Source: Pseudomonadales bacterium (GTDB lineage Bacteria > Pseudomonadota > Gammaproteobacteria > Pseudomonadales > Azotimanducaceae). Taken from it: DNA of 64,000 nucleotides. The notes beneath the pieces are model-generated. The model was not told the DNA's origin and did not search any database. It saw only the letters and a program-made list of their open reading frames with translations. The DNA lies in NCBI GenBank assembly GCA_023300545.1, contig JALZVT010000034.1:1-64000 (forward strand). Reading direction: 5' to 3'. Position 1 is the stretch's first letter. Each line of letters starts with the position of its first letter. Below, piece by piece: positions 25,554 to 34,604 of the stretch. The position numbers and the translations under genes were made by a program.

Positions 25554-28500
25554 ATGATTAGACTACTCGCAGAACACCGCGTCGCCGCTAACCTGCTCAT
25601 GACCATGATGGTGCTTGCGGGCCTCTTCACCATGAAGAGCATTCCCAGCCAACTCGACCCGCCATCAAGCTTCCCACTAATTTGGGTTGAAGTGGAATGG
25701 CGCGGCGCCGCTGCAGAAGACATCGAAGAACTGATCACCACCCCCATCGAATCCCAGCTGCGCACCTTGAACGATCTCCACGAACTGCGCTCCAGCACCT
25801 CCAACGGTTACGTTCGTGTCAACGCGATCTTCAATCACGACGCTGACATGACCCTTGCCCTCGACGCCGTAAAGCAACGCGTCGACAATCTGCGCAACCT
25901 GCCGCCCACCATCGAACCCCCAAAGGTACGGCGCTACATCGACCTCGAACCCGTCGCGAGCCTTCTGGTGCATGGCGGCAGTAACGTTAGCGAACTGATT
26001 CCTTTGGTGCGCGAATTTGAAAATGACCTCATGCAACGCGGCATCGAAGGCGTGTGGTACGACGGCCTTCCAACAGAAGAAATTGCGATTCTGGTTGGCG
26101 GCGATGCCTTACAGCAAATGAACCTGACACTCGATGAACTGGCAAGCGAGATCGCCCGTGCATCACAGAACGTACCTGCCGGCAGTGTGGGTCGCGGCCA
26201 AGGCGAGCGCCAATTGCGCAGCCTTGACCAACGTCGCAACCCGCGTGGTTTCGAAGGGCTACTGCTCGAAACCTCAGATCAACTGGTGCGCCTCGGCGAT
26301 TTCGCAAACATTGTCCGCCGGCCACAAGACGGCCAACCGCTGGTGCGCAAAGACGGCAAGCCCGCCATCGAAATGATCCTCTGGCGCGACACCGGCTCCG
26401 ACGCCATGCTCGCCGCCAAGGTCGTACAAACCTGGCTGGCAGACATTCAGCCCAACCTGCCCGAGGGGGTCGTGGTCGAGCAGCACGCTGACATCTGGCA
26501 CCTGCTGGAAGCGCAGATCAGCATGATTGGTAAAAACGCCGCGGGCGGTTTGTTTTTAGTGATCTTCACGTTGCTGCTGTTCTTGAATGGCCGCGTTGGT
26601 TTTTGGGTAATGCTGGGCATTCCGGTCAGCTTCTTGCTGGCATTGGCGTTGTTTTACTACGGCTTCGGCTACGGCATTTCTATCATCGGCATGATTGGCT
26701 TCATTATGGCGTTGGGCATAGTGGTCGACGACGCCATTGTTGTGGGCGAAGACGCCATGACCCACTTCGAAAACGGCGCAAGCCCCGAAGACGCAGCCGT
26801 GATGGGCGCCCAGCGCATGTGGGTACCGGTGGTCACCAGTTCACTCACTACGTTGGCAGCGTTTATCCCACTGCTACTCATCGGCGGCACCATGGGCGAC
26901 GTCATACTGATTCTTCCCACCATTTTGTTTTGCGTCATTATCGCAAGCCTCATCGAGTGCTTCTGCGTTTTGCCCGGGCACCTAAAGCGCAGCCTTGCAA
27001 AAGTAAAACCCACTCCACCCGACAGCTTCCGCGGTCGCTTCGATACCGCCTTTGCAACATTTCGGGAACAAAAATTCATGCCGCTGGTACACCGGTCGCT
27101 GGCTTATCCGGGCGTGACCGTCTGCACGGCACTCGGCGGCGTAGTCTGCGCCTTTGCCCTGGTCGCCTCCCAGCATGTCGGTTTCAACATGGTCACGGGC
27201 TTCAATTTCGAATCACTCGAAGCACACACCCAGTTCAGCTCTGAAGCCACCGACGCGGACAAGGAAGATTTTGTGCAACACCTGCAACAAACACTGCAGC
27301 AGGTGCACAAAAAGTACGACAGCCAAAACCTGGTGGGCTGGCTTGCCAAAGACAACCTCGCCAAGTTCGACGACGAACGCCAAACCGGCGCGCAGTTCGC
27401 CAGTATCTCGGCGTTCTACGCCTTCGAAGAAGATCGCACGGTTGCCCCCCAACGCTTTGCCAACGAATGGCGTGACTTGGTGACACAGCCCCCTTGGGTA
27501 GAGCGCCTGTACCTGGGCGTAGACGGCGGCGCCAACGGCGGTGAACCCACCCTGTCGATGGTGTTGCGCGGCGACAACCTCGACAACCTTAAGAGTGGCG
27601 CTGAAGAACTGGCCGGTGTTCTTGCCAGCTACCCCGGGGTTTCAAACGTCAGCGACAACCTGCCCTACGGTAAAGAACAACTGATTTTCACAATGACACC
27701 CACCGGCAAGAGTCTGGGCTTAACCCCGGAGGCGATTGGCCGCCAACTGCGCGCAGGCTACGCCGGCCAACGGGTGCAGATTTTCAACGAAAACAATTCA
27801 GAACTCGAAGTGCGGGTGCTCGCACCCGACGCCGAACGCGACAATCTGGCGTATCTCGCGCAGTACCCGATAAAAACACCAGCCAGCGCACAGAACACCG
27901 CTGGCGACAACGGCTGGGTGCCACTCGGCTCTGTTGCAACCCTCACACCCCGCCGTGGTATCGACCTGATTCGTCACCACAACGGCGAACTGGCCATTCG
28001 TATCAGCGCTGACGTCGACAGCAAAGTAAACAACGCGCTCACGATTATTGAAGACATCAAATCCAATCACATCGAAACCATTCTTGGCAGCAAAGGCCTC
28101 ACCTTTGGGCTGGCTGGTCAGTCAGCCGAAGACGCCATGATGCTCGAAACCATGGCGCTGGGTGGTTTGCTCACGCTGGTTCTGATCTATCTCATCCTCG
28201 CTTGGGTGTTTGCCAGTTACCTGTGGCCGCTCGCCATTATGCTGGCAATACCCTTTGGCCTTACCGGCGCCATCGTTGGCCACTGGGTGCTCGGCATGGA
28301 CCTGGGCGCCATGAGTATTCTCGCGTTCTTTTCCCTCACGGGCATTGTGGTTAATGACTCGATTGTACTGATCAGTTTCTTCAAAGATTCTTATCTACAA
28401 GACGGCGAACAACAGAGTTTCGACAAAGCACACTTACGCGCCACACTGGCAAATGCGGTGAACGCCCGATTCCGTGCGGTATTGCTGACCTCGCTCACCA

Positions 28501-28802
28501 CCATCGCGGGCCTTGTTGCGCTGATCTTTGAAACCAGCACCTTGCAAATGTACGTCGCCCCCATCGCGGTCACGCTCTGCTTTGGCCTGGCCTTCGCAAC
28601 GGCACTGGTTCTGCTTGTGATTCCCGCCATGGTGTTGCTGCTCGAAGACGGCAAACACCAACTGTTAGCACTCGTGCACAGCACAACCGCTCGTTTGCGC
28701 GCGCCAACAGAAGTCACCCCCACACACAGCCACAGCCACAGCCACACCCCCACACCCACCCCCACCCCCACTCATGTTGTAACTGGAGAAACCTCGTTAT
28801 GA
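25554..28802 (+). CDS. RND-family efflux permease (AcrB/HAE1-like)
   Basis: Proton-driven inner-membrane transporter, 1082 residues, with the RND layout of 12 helices and two large periplasmic loops. Key segments: the N-terminal helix AANLLMTMMVLAGLF, GIVVDDAIVVGEDAM in helix 4 with the proton-relay aspartates, and LTGIVVNDSIVLISFF in helix 10. The C-terminus is peculiar: about 20 residues of His-Ser and Pro-Thr repeats (THSHSHSHTPTPTPTPTH) after the last helix. The permease precedes its adaptor gene, reversing the common adaptor-permease order, and overlaps it by ATGA. No outer-membrane factor is adjacent. Substrate unknown. Confidence 0.92.
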   Translation: MIRLLAEHRVAANLLMTMMVLAGLFTMKSIPSQLDPPSSFPLIWVEVEWRGAAAEDIEELITTPIESQLRTLNDLHELRSSTSNGYVRVNAIFNHDADMTLALDAVKQRVDNLRNLPPTIEPPKVRRYIDLEPVASLLVHGGSNVSELIPLVREFENDLMQRGIEGVWYDGLPTEEIAILVGGDALQQMNLTLDELASEIARASQNVPAGSVGRGQGERQLRSLDQRRNPRGFEGLLLETSDQLVRLGDFANIVRRPQDGQPLVRKDGKPAIEMILWRDTGSDAMLAAKVVQTWLADIQPNLPEGVVVEQHADIWHLLEAQISMIGKNAAGGLFLVIFTLLLFLNGRVGFWVMLGIPVSFLLALALFYYGFGYGISIIGMIGFIMALGIVVDDAIVVGEDAMTHFENGASPEDAAVMGAQRMWVPVVTSSLTTLAAFIPLLLIGGTMGDVILILPTILFCVIIASLIECFCVLPGHLKRSLAKVKPTPPDSFRGRFDTAFATFREQKFMPLVHRSLAYPGVTVCTALGGVVCAFALVASQHVGFNMVTGFNFESLEAHTQFSSEATDADKEDFVQHLQQTLQQVHKKYDSQNLVGWLAKDNLAKFDDERQTGAQFASISAFYAFEEDRTVAPQRFANEWRDLVTQPPWVERLYLGVDGGANGGEPTLSMVLRGDNLDNLKSGAEELAGVLASYPGVSNVSDNLPYGKEQLIFTMTPTGKSLGLTPEAIGRQLRAGYAGQRVQIFNENNSELEVRVLAPDAERDNLAYLAQYPIKTPASAQNTAGDNGWVPLGSVATLTPRRGIDLIRHHNGELAIRISADVDSKVNNALTIIEDIKSNHIETILGSKGLTFGLAGQSAEDAMMLETMALGGLLTLVLIYLILAWVFASYLWPLAIMLAIPFGLTGAIVGHWVLGMDLGAMSILAFFSLTGIVVNDSIVLISFFKDSYLQDGEQQSFDKAHLRATLANAVNARFRAVLLTSLTTIAGLVALIFETSTLQMYVAPIAVTLCFGLAFATALVLLVIPAMVLLLEDGKHQLLALVHSTTARLRAPTEVTPTHSHSHSHTPTPTPTPTHVVTGETSL
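28717..28774 (+). repeat. CA/CCA-rich low-complexity tract encoding a His/Pro-Thr tail
   Basis: The last coding bases of the RND permease are runs of CACAGC and CCCACA-type units. Such tracts are prone to slippage, so length may vary between strains. The encoded His-Ser repeats could bind metal on the cytoplasmic side, but this is inference. Confidence 0.7.
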
Positions 28803-30220
28803 GTAGCGCCACACCTACCATCGCCCCCAAGCCAGACACCGACAGCGAACCCGACCCCAAAGCTCGCTCGGCGCCAGTAATTCGGCGCGCGATGCTTGCC
28901 GGTGGCGTGCTGCTGGGTGCCGCCGCGCTAACAACGCTCATCATGGCCACTGGCCCCGACGGTTCGCCAGCAGAGCAAGTCGAAAAGGCCTGGCCGGTTA
29001 CGGTCATGCGCGCTGCACCCAGCGAAATGCACCCTATGTTTGCAACCTACGGTCGCGTCGAGGCTCGCACCGAAGCCAAGTTGCGAACCAACATTCAAGC
29101 CGAAGTTCAGCAGGTGTATGTGCAGGATGGCGAATGGGCTCGCGAAGGTGAGCTATTGATTCAACTGCGCGCTGACGAAATTGAACTGCGCTTGCGCGAA
29201 GCCAACGCAGAGGCCGAGCAAGAGGCGGCCGCGCTGAGTTCAACTCAAATCGAACAGAAGATGATGCTCAGCACCACCAGTCACTACGAACAGATGTACC
29301 GCATCTCGCAGCAAAAACTAACCCGGCAAAAAGAGCTGGCCGAAAAACGCATGATCCCACAGGCGTTGCTCGACAATGCCGTCCAACAGGCCAGCCGCGA
29401 CACCATCGAATACCAAAACCACAAGCGCGCAGTGGCCGACTTTCCAAGCCGGCTAGCGCAACGCAAAGCGGCAGTGACCATCGCGCAAGCAAAAGCAGAA
29501 CGCGCGCAACTCGATCTAAAAAAAACTCAGGTGCTCGCGCCCTTCACAGGACCGGTGCTAGACGTAGCCGTTGGTCCCGGCGATCGCACCAACGCAGCCA
29601 TTGTGCTGATCACGATGGCAGACGCCAGTTCGTTTGAAGTACGCGCCTCCATCCCAAACCTTTACGCCAATCGCGTGCGTTATGCACTCGACAACAACCT
29701 GACTATTTCTGCAGACGTCACTCAGGGCGACCAACCGACGACACAACTGCAGCTCGCGCGGGTCGCCCACAACGTCCGCCCAGGCCAGAGCGGTCTCGAC
29801 GCCTGGTTCAGTTTTCCGCTTACACAGATCGACTCAGCGCGCCTGCCAGCCCTTGGCCGAGTCATTAATTTGAACGCGCGCCTACCGAGTGAGCCCGGTC
29901 TGGTCGCCTTGCCGGCTCAGGCTATTTACGAAAACGATAGAATCTATGTCGTGACCAACAACCGGCTGCAAGCAACAACCATTGAACGCATCGGCGAATT
30001 CAAAGCTGCCAATGGCGCTGATCAAGTCTTGGTGCGCGGCGATAGTTTAGGCGTTGGCGCCGACGTGATGACAACGGCTCTGCCAAAGGCAATTTCCGGT
30101 CTGCTCGTCGACCCCATCCGGGCCAATCCAATAACGGAAGCCTCCGCCATCGCCAACGGCGAAACCCGCCAAACCAGTACTAGGCCGCAACAACCTCCTG
30201 CACCAAGACCCACGGCCTAA
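28799..30220 (+). CDS. RND periplasmic adaptor (membrane-fusion) protein
   Basis: A 473-residue HlyD/AcrA-type adaptor linking an RND pump to the outer membrane. One N-terminal membrane anchor (AMLAGGVLLGAAALTTLIM, about 31-49) is followed by a lipoyl half-motif (YGRVEARTEAKLRTNIQAEVQQVYVQDGEWAREGELLIQL), a long alpha-hairpin and the second half-motif (KTQVLAPFTGPVLDVAVGPGD). Its start overlaps the permease stop, so the two are co-translated. The 3' end overlaps the convergent DUF2288 gene by 41 bases. Confidence 0.88.
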   Translation: MSSATPTIAPKPDTDSEPDPKARSAPVIRRAMLAGGVLLGAAALTTLIMATGPDGSPAEQVEKAWPVTVMRAAPSEMHPMFATYGRVEARTEAKLRTNIQAEVQQVYVQDGEWAREGELLIQLRADEIELRLREANAEAEQEAAALSSTQIEQKMMLSTTSHYEQMYRISQQKLTRQKELAEKRMIPQALLDNAVQQASRDTIEYQNHKRAVADFPSRLAQRKAAVTIAQAKAERAQLDLKKTQVLAPFTGPVLDVAVGPGDRTNAAIVLITMADASSFEVRASIPNLYANRVRYALDNNLTISADVTQGDQPTTQLQLARVAHNVRPGQSGLDAWFSFPLTQIDSARLPALGRVINLNARLPSEPGLVALPAQAIYENDRIYVVTNNRLQATTIERIGEFKAANGADQVLVRGDSLGVGADVMTTALPKAISGLLVDPIRANPITEASAIANGETRQTSTRPQQPPAPRPTA

Positions 30221-30611
30221 CCACAACGGTCCACAAGGTCGCATCCGCCTCACTCCAAGCCAAGGCCTGAGCATCACTCACCGGCCCTGCTTGCTCAGCC
30301 TGCAACCAGGCTGCAAACGCGTCGCGGTCGTCGTTGGCCAACGCCACCGCCACATCAATCATGTCGATGCCCTGCGCCGCCATCAGCAAGGTGCCCTGGG
30401 CAAAAAATCGTTGCAGCTCATGCCAGGGTGCACGCGCCGTTTCGCCCACCAGTTTTGCTCGCAGCAAATCGCCCGTTTCCTGCTCCACCTTATTCTTCTG
30501 CAACAACACCTCTAACTCTGCCGAGCTCTCATTCCCCGTCAGAGCATTAGCCAGAGAGTCGTTAGCCCCGGACGAGCCGTAGTCTGATGGTGGGATCTTG
30601 TTGGTGCTCAT
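30180..30611 (-). CDS. DUF2288 protein
   Basis: A 143-residue soluble protein. The core KLVGETARAPWHELQRFFAQGTLL, followed by VAVALANDD and LWTVVVRPWVLVQE, is the DUF2288 signature found in gammaproteobacteria and cyanobacteria. The first about 45 residues are an extra acidic, probably disordered leader. Function unknown. The gene is convergent with the RND adaptor and overlaps its end. Confidence 0.85.
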   Translation of the reverse strand: MSTNKIPPSDYGSSGANDSLANALTGNESSAELEVLLQKNKVEQETGDLLRAKLVGETARAPWHELQRFFAQGTLLMAAQGIDMIDVAVALANDDRDAFAAWLQAEQAGPVSDAQALAWSEADATLWTVVVRPWVLVQEVVAA

Positions 30612-30746
30612 CGTATGCTGCGAACTCGAAACGGTTGAGTGCAGTATAAGCGCAGGAGTGGAGCCACGCTTGGGTCAGCATAAAGACATAGCCCACAGTC
30701 CACAGTCCACACACGACCCACACCCCCCCTAGATGAGGCAATACTC

Positions 30747-31169
30747 ATGAGCTTTGATGGCGGCTGCCTGTGCGGCGCGGTGCGTTACCGCATCAATCGC
30801 AAACACCTGAACGCCATGCATTGTCATTGCAGCATGTGCCAGCGGGTGCACGGCGGCGCCTATTCAACCCACGTTGTCGTGCGTCCCGAGCAACTGCAGT
30901 GGCTTGCCGGCCGCGCAGACCTTATCGCCTACGAGTCGTCAACAGAGGCCTACCGTGAGTTTTGCCCAGCCTGTGGCTCCCAGATACTGATACACGGTCA
31001 GACCGACGATGGCGCGCTGTCGGTACCCGCCGGCACCCTGGACGGCGATCCGCCGCTCACCCAGCTCGGTCACATATTCGCAACCGACGCGGTGCACTGG
31101 GCACAGCCCCCCGAAGATTTACCCCGCCACCCAGGTTGGCCACCCGGCTTTGGTCCCCAAGATCCTTGA
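30747..31169 (+). CDS. GFA/CENP-V-family zinc protein
   Basis: A 140-residue protein of the glutathione-dependent formaldehyde-activating (GFA) family. Zinc-binding cysteines are placed as expected: GGCLCGAVRY at 5-14, CHCSMCQR around 27-34 and FCPACGSQ around 73-80. Most members have no proven activity; the founding enzyme was proposed to form S-hydroxymethylglutathione. It is a single gene with intergenic DNA on both sides. Confidence 0.88.
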   Translation: MSFDGGCLCGAVRYRINRKHLNAMHCHCSMCQRVHGGAYSTHVVVRPEQLQWLAGRADLIAYESSTEAYREFCPACGSQILIHGQTDDGALSVPAGTLDGDPPLTQLGHIFATDAVHWAQPPEDLPRHPGWPPGFGPQDP

Positions 31170-31218
31170 CCAGCAATTGGCAAAACTCGCCACTAACTCA
31201 CTACTATTAGCACCTGAG

Positions 31219-31253
31219 AATAATCTATAGGCTATTGTTTTATATAGATTATT
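31219..31253. repeat. AT-rich 11-bp inverted repeat
   Basis: AATAATCTATA (31219-31229) and TATAGATTATT (31243-31253) are perfect complements with a 13-base loop. The tract stands out from the GC-rich surroundings and lies between the GFA gene and the next small membrane-protein gene. It may be an operator or a weak terminator. TATAAT at 31254-31259 abuts it and could serve as a -10 box for the genes from 31318 on. Confidence 0.55.
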
Positions 31254-31259
31254 TATAAT
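31254..31259 (+). promoter_or_regulatory. Candidate -10 box TATAAT
   Basis: A consensus TATAAT lies about 60 bases before the TTG start at 31318. No good -35 is seen at 17 bases, although the adjacent inverted repeat could be where a regulator binds. Position and AT-richness are the only support. Confidence 0.35.
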
Positions 31260-31317
31260 ATCCTGCTGGCATCAAGCTTGCATCTCCCGTGTATAGACTC
31301 ACTGACAGGAGACGCTC

Positions 31318-31536
31318 TTGAATAATGTCGGACAAGGATCGGCAGGCAACGTGCTGGCGGCGCTGGCAAGTATTTTCATCCCCGGCTTTGGCCAACTGCT
31401 GCAAGGCAGGTGGTTACTGGGTTTGTTTCAGTTTCTGCTCGCAGCGATCCTGTGGACCGTACTGATGGGCTGGGTAGTGCATCTGTGGTCCGTGATCAAT
31501 GCAGCGCGCTACTCACCGCCGTACTATTACTCCTGA
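31318..31536 (+). CDS. Small membrane protein with PGFGQ motif
   Basis: A 72-residue inner-membrane protein with two hydrophobic segments. AALASIFIPGFGQLLQGRWLLGL and VVHLWSVINAARY are typical of a widespread small-protein type of unknown function. The start is TTG at 31318; AGGAG lies about six bases upstream and no ATG fits. It is followed by the DUF1439 gene after 18 bases, so the two are likely co-transcribed. Confidence 0.75.
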   Translation: MNNVGQGSAGNVLAALASIFIPGFGQLLQGRWLLGLFQFLLAAILWTVLMGWVVHLWSVINAARYSPPYYYS

Positions 31537-31554
31537 CCCCCAGAGCAACCGTGC

Positions 31555-32199
31555 ATGAGCCCATCCTCGCAAGACCACCCACCCAGGCTGCGCGCCCCAC
31601 AAGGCAAAGCCACGGTCTGGATCATTCTGCTCGCCTTACTACTGGCCATCGGCGGTGCCTGGTATTACTTCAGCAGCGGTCTGCTGCGCATCAACATCAG
31701 TGAGGCAGAAATTCTCGAGCGGTTGAACGAAAAGCTGCCCATCACCAAAACCTACCTCTACGTGTTCAAGATCACCTTCGAATCCCCTCGCGTCACTCTG
31801 CAGGCTGACACAAAACGCATCAATGCAGGTCTCGATCTGGCACTTGAGATCACGCTGCTGAACGACCCAGAACCCTTGCGCGGCAGCCTCGACGCCTCAG
31901 CCGGCGTCCGCTATTCACCCAAAGACTCAGCCTTCTATCTGCAAGACCCAGAGATTGTTGCCCTGCGTGTCGATAATTTGGACGCCTCGATGGTCGAGCG
32001 CACTCGCGGGGTGCTCGAACAGGCTATCGACAGCTATTTCAAAACCCAACCCATCTACCGGTTGAGCGAACGTCAGACTCACGCCGCAGCCAAAGCGGTG
32101 TTGCGCAAAGTGGACATCGGTGACGGCCAACTGACCTTGCACCTAGGGCCCGAAGAACCCGGCGCCGGCGTACTGCCCGATGAGGCAAACGACCACTGA
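31555..32199 (+). CDS. DUF1439 (YceB-like) membrane-anchored protein
   Basis: A 214-residue protein with one N-terminal membrane helix (WIILLALLLAIGGAWYYF) and an exported domain resembling DUF1439: ISEAEILERLNEKLPITKTY, FKITFESPRVTLQ and YSPKDSAFYLQDPEI. E. coli YceB, a lipoprotein of this family, has a lipid-binding-like tubular fold; here the anchor is a helix, with no lipobox. The stop overlaps the ATG of the Nudix gene by one base. Confidence 0.8.
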   Translation: MSPSSQDHPPRLRAPQGKATVWIILLALLLAIGGAWYYFSSGLLRINISEAEILERLNEKLPITKTYLYVFKITFESPRVTLQADTKRINAGLDLALEITLLNDPEPLRGSLDASAGVRYSPKDSAFYLQDPEIVALRVDNLDASMVERTRGVLEQAIDSYFKTQPIYRLSERQTHAAAKAVLRKVDIGDGQLTLHLGPEEPGAGVLPDEANDH

Positions 32200-32645
32200 T
32201 GCGCAAAAAATACAAAACCGCGCGCTGCATTTTGCATCGCGACGGCCGCTACCTACTGGCCGACCACAGTCCTACTCGTCGTCACGGCCGGGGCAGCAAA
32301 CGCGCCGGCACCAAAACGCCCATTCGCTGGGGATTGCCTGGCGGTCATGTGGAATGGCGCGAAGACCCTCTGGAAGCCGCCCGCCGGGAACTGTTTGAAG
32401 AGCTAAACATCCGACTCGTTACGCTCACGCCCGTTGGCGACTACGTGTACAAGCAGCGGTTACACGCGGTCTATGCCGCTCACAGTGAATACGAAGAATT
32501 TGATCTCGATTTTTCCGAACTGGCTGAAGTGCGCTGGTTCAGCCGCGACGAAGTCGCCCACCTGAAAAATTTCAACCAGCTCCACGCCGGCTACGAACTC
32601 GAAGCCATCTATGCATTAGAAGCATTGGAGGCGCTGCAACCCTAA
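32199..32645 (+). CDS. Nudix hydrolase
   Basis: Mg-dependent hydrolase of nucleoside-diphosphate derivatives, 148 residues. The Nudix box is complete: GGHVEWREDPLEAARRELFEEL at about residues 47-68, matching Gx5Ex7REUxEExGU except for the last Gly. The N-terminal part has a basic patch (TRRHGRGSKRAGTKTP). Substrate not predictable. Translationally coupled to the DUF1439 gene upstream. Confidence 0.88.
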   Translation: MRKKYKTARCILHRDGRYLLADHSPTRRHGRGSKRAGTKTPIRWGLPGGHVEWREDPLEAARRELFEELNIRLVTLTPVGDYVYKQRLHAVYAAHSEYEEFDLDFSELAEVRWFSRDEVAHLKNFNQLHAGYELEAIYALEALEALQP

Positions 32646-32687
32646 AACAGGTTTCGCGGCAATCGCCGCAAGTGTATCGTTGCGCCA

Positions 32688-33179
32688 ATGGAAATATGGG
32701 TAGACGCGGACGCCGCTCCGAACGTAATCAAAGAAGTTGTCTTCCGCGCAGCCGAACGCCTGAAAATTCCCACAACCCTTGTCGCTAACCAATACATTCG
32801 CACCCCGCCATCAACCCTCATCAAGGCCATTGTGGTGCCTGCTGGTTTTGACGTCGCTGATGATGCCATTGTTGAAAAACTGTCACCGGGCGATCTGGTC
32901 ATCACCGCCGATATCCCCCTGGCCGACGAGGTCATCAGCAAAGGCGGCTCGGCGCTCAACCCGCGCGGCATGCTGTACACCAAAGAAAACATTAAAGATC
33001 GCCTGTCGCGCCGCGACATGATGGAAGAACTGCGCAGCACCGGCCCATTTATGGACGGTGTGAGCGGTGGCCCCCGGCCACTCGACAAACGCGACGTGCA
33101 GAGTTTTGCAAACGCGCTAGATCGCTTCCTTGCCCGAGCCAACACTGCTCCACCACCACCGCCTGCGCCCTCCGCGTGA
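32688..33179 (+). CDS. yaiI: YaiI/YqxD-family protein (DUF188)
   Basis: A 163-residue protein of the UPF0178 family with a PIN-like fold. It begins [17 protein letters not shown] and continues [15 protein letters not shown] in the form typical of the family (here [10 protein letters not shown]), plus the [18 protein letters not shown] segment. Function is unknown; a nuclease-like role has been proposed from the fold. The tail is proline-rich. Its stop TGA overlaps the GTG start of the GrpB-family gene. Confidence 0.92.
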   Translation: MEIWVDADAAPNVIKEVVFRAAERLKIPTTLVANQYIRTPPSTLIKAIVVPAGFDVADDAIVEKLSPGDLVITADIPLADEVISKGGSALNPRGMLYTKENIKDRLSRRDMMEELRSTGPFMDGVSGGPRPLDKRDVQSFANALDRFLARANTAPPPPPAPSA

Positions 33180-33733
33180 CCACCGAACTCCTCCACCCTG
33201 ACGTACGCGCAAGCGCCCCAATAGTGGTTCGCCCCTGGAATCCGCAGTGGGCTGTGCGCTTTACGGCTGAGGCCGATCGACTTCGCCGCACACTAGGCAC
33301 CACCGGCCGGGGTGGTGCCATGGACATACAGCACATCGGCAGCACCGCTGTGCAGACGCTTGCCGGCACTGACACCATCGATATGTTGCTGATTACCCCA
33401 GACCTGGCAACCTTTGATCCGCGCCGTTCAATGCTCACTCAACTGGGCTACCGCAGCCTCGGCGACGGTGGCCTGAGTAGCCAGCGAAAACTCCTGCTCG
33501 GACCTGACCATGACTTAAAAGTCGCACTGCACGTCTATCAACCGGGTAATACTACGGCCCTGCACCATCTATTGGTGCGCGACTTACTGCGCAGCCGTCC
33601 CGATGAGCGAATAAGTTACAGCACCTTGAAACAACAACTTGCTGCCCGCCAGCCGGCCGACGTCGACGCCTACACAAACGGCAAACGCCAACGCCTCACC
33701 CAGTTACTCGATCGGGCCACCGGTCGCCGCTAA
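33176..33733 (+). CDS. GrpB-family protein (UPF0157)
   Basis: A 185-residue protein with a nucleotidyltransferase-like fold. The family signature [21 protein letters not shown] and [20 protein letters not shown] is visible, though the usual PGL after HIGSTAV reads QTL here. The function of GrpB proteins is largely unknown. The start is GTG at 33176, sharing GTGA with the YaiI stop, so it is co-translated with that gene. Confidence 0.85.
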   Translation: MTTELLHPDVRASAPIVVRPWNPQWAVRFTAEADRLRRTLGTTGRGGAMDIQHIGSTAVQTLAGTDTIDMLLITPDLATFDPRRSMLTQLGYRSLGDGGLSSQRKLLLGPDHDLKVALHVYQPGNTTALHHLLVRDLLRSRPDERISYSTLKQQLAARQPADVDAYTNGKRQRLTQLLDRATGRR

Positions 33734-33814
33734 AAAGCCAACAAAACAACAGCGGCTTTGTTTGCTATCTTTGCCCTTAGGTTTACCCCCCCTTCGTCCG
33801 TCGAGGAGTACCCC

Positions 33815-34159
33815 ATGTGTCATCGCGCTTCACCCTTGCTTGTCTTGCTCCTAACAACCCTCTGTCTTTCCGGCTGCGGCAACGGCGACAATAAATCCAC
33901 GCTCGATCTCGGATCGGTGTCTATCGGCGCCCAGCTCATCGATCTCAAAAAAGCCCGGGACGCTGGTGCCATCTCCGGTAAAGAATATCGAACCCTTAAA
34001 GCCAACATGCTGGCACTCGTGAATGACGCAGCCACCCTGAATGACAACCGCGAACCAAGCGATGACGCGCAAAGCAGCGATAGCGATGGCGATGGCGATG
34101 GCGATGACGACAACCCCCACGAACAACACGAAGACGACGACTCCGGGTTTTTGTTTTAA
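33815..34159 (+). CDS. Small lipoprotein with SHOCT-like helix pair and acidic tail
   Basis: A 114-residue lipoprotein. Signal peptide LLVLLLTTLCLSGCG contains a lipobox with Cys near 21. Residues about 43-70 (LIDLKKARDAGAISGKEYRTLKANML) resemble a SHOCT-type oligomerisation motif. The tail is strongly acidic, encoded by tandem GATGGC units near 34080-34110. ATG at 33815 is preceded by GAGGAG at good spacing. Probably membrane-anchored; role unknown. Confidence 0.75.
   Translation: MCHRASPLLVLLLTTLCLSGCGNGDNKSTLDLGSVSIGAQLIDLKKARDAGAISGKEYRTLKANMLALVNDAATLNDNREPSDDAQSSDSDGDGDGDDDNPHEQHEDDDSGFLF
34080..34112 (+). repeat. GATGGC hexanucleotide microsatellite
   Basis: About four GATGGC/GATGAC-type units in frame encode Asp-Gly repeats in the lipoprotein tail. 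Length changes would stay in frame because the unit is six bases. Confidence 0.75.
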
Positions 34160-34161
34160 CC

Positions 34162-34593
34162 GTGGCTGCCAACAAAAGCCCCGCAACGGCCGTATCGCTT
34201 GCCGAACTTGACGGCACTTACAGTATCCACCGACTGGCACCCATACCCAACGACCACACGGCTGCGCTCATCGCGCGCGCACTGGGTCAGAAAACCACCC
34301 TGTTTGCCTTACTGCAGAGCGCTGACGAACTATCGCTGGTGTGCGATGAACAACTGCCGGTTGAGGCCGACAAGAGCAGCGGGCCCTGGCGCGCTATGCG
34401 CGTTGTCGGCGAACTCGACTTTGCACTTACCGGAATTTTGGCAAGCCTGACCGCCCCACTCGCAGCCGCGGGCATTTCGGTTTTTGCCATTTCAAGCTAC
34501 GACACCGACTATCTTTTGGTCACGGCTGACCACGTCGAGTCGGCTCGAAACACCCTGATCGCAGCAGGCTTTCCTGTTGCCTCAAATGCCTGA
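34162..34593 (+). CDS. ACT-domain protein
   Basis: A 143-residue protein built of two ACT-like units. The diagnostic segment VVGELDFALTGILASLTAPLAAAGISVFAISSYDTDYLLV (read from about residue 88) matches the family of short stand-alone ACT proteins of unknown role, thought to bind amino acids. The start is GTG at 34162, two bases after the lipoprotein stop. Cytoplasmic. Confidence 0.82.
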   Translation: MAANKSPATAVSLAELDGTYSIHRLAPIPNDHTAALIARALGQKTTLFALLQSADELSLVCDEQLPVEADKSSGPWRAMRVVGELDFALTGILASLTAPLAAAGISVFAISSYDTDYLLVTADHVESARNTLIAAGFPVASNA

Positions 34594-34604
34594 GTTCTGC
34601 ATTC

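Noticed and set aside
28717-28774. CRISPR-like or structured repeat array
   Set aside because: It is a short in-frame CA/CCA-rich tract without spacers; simple low complexity.
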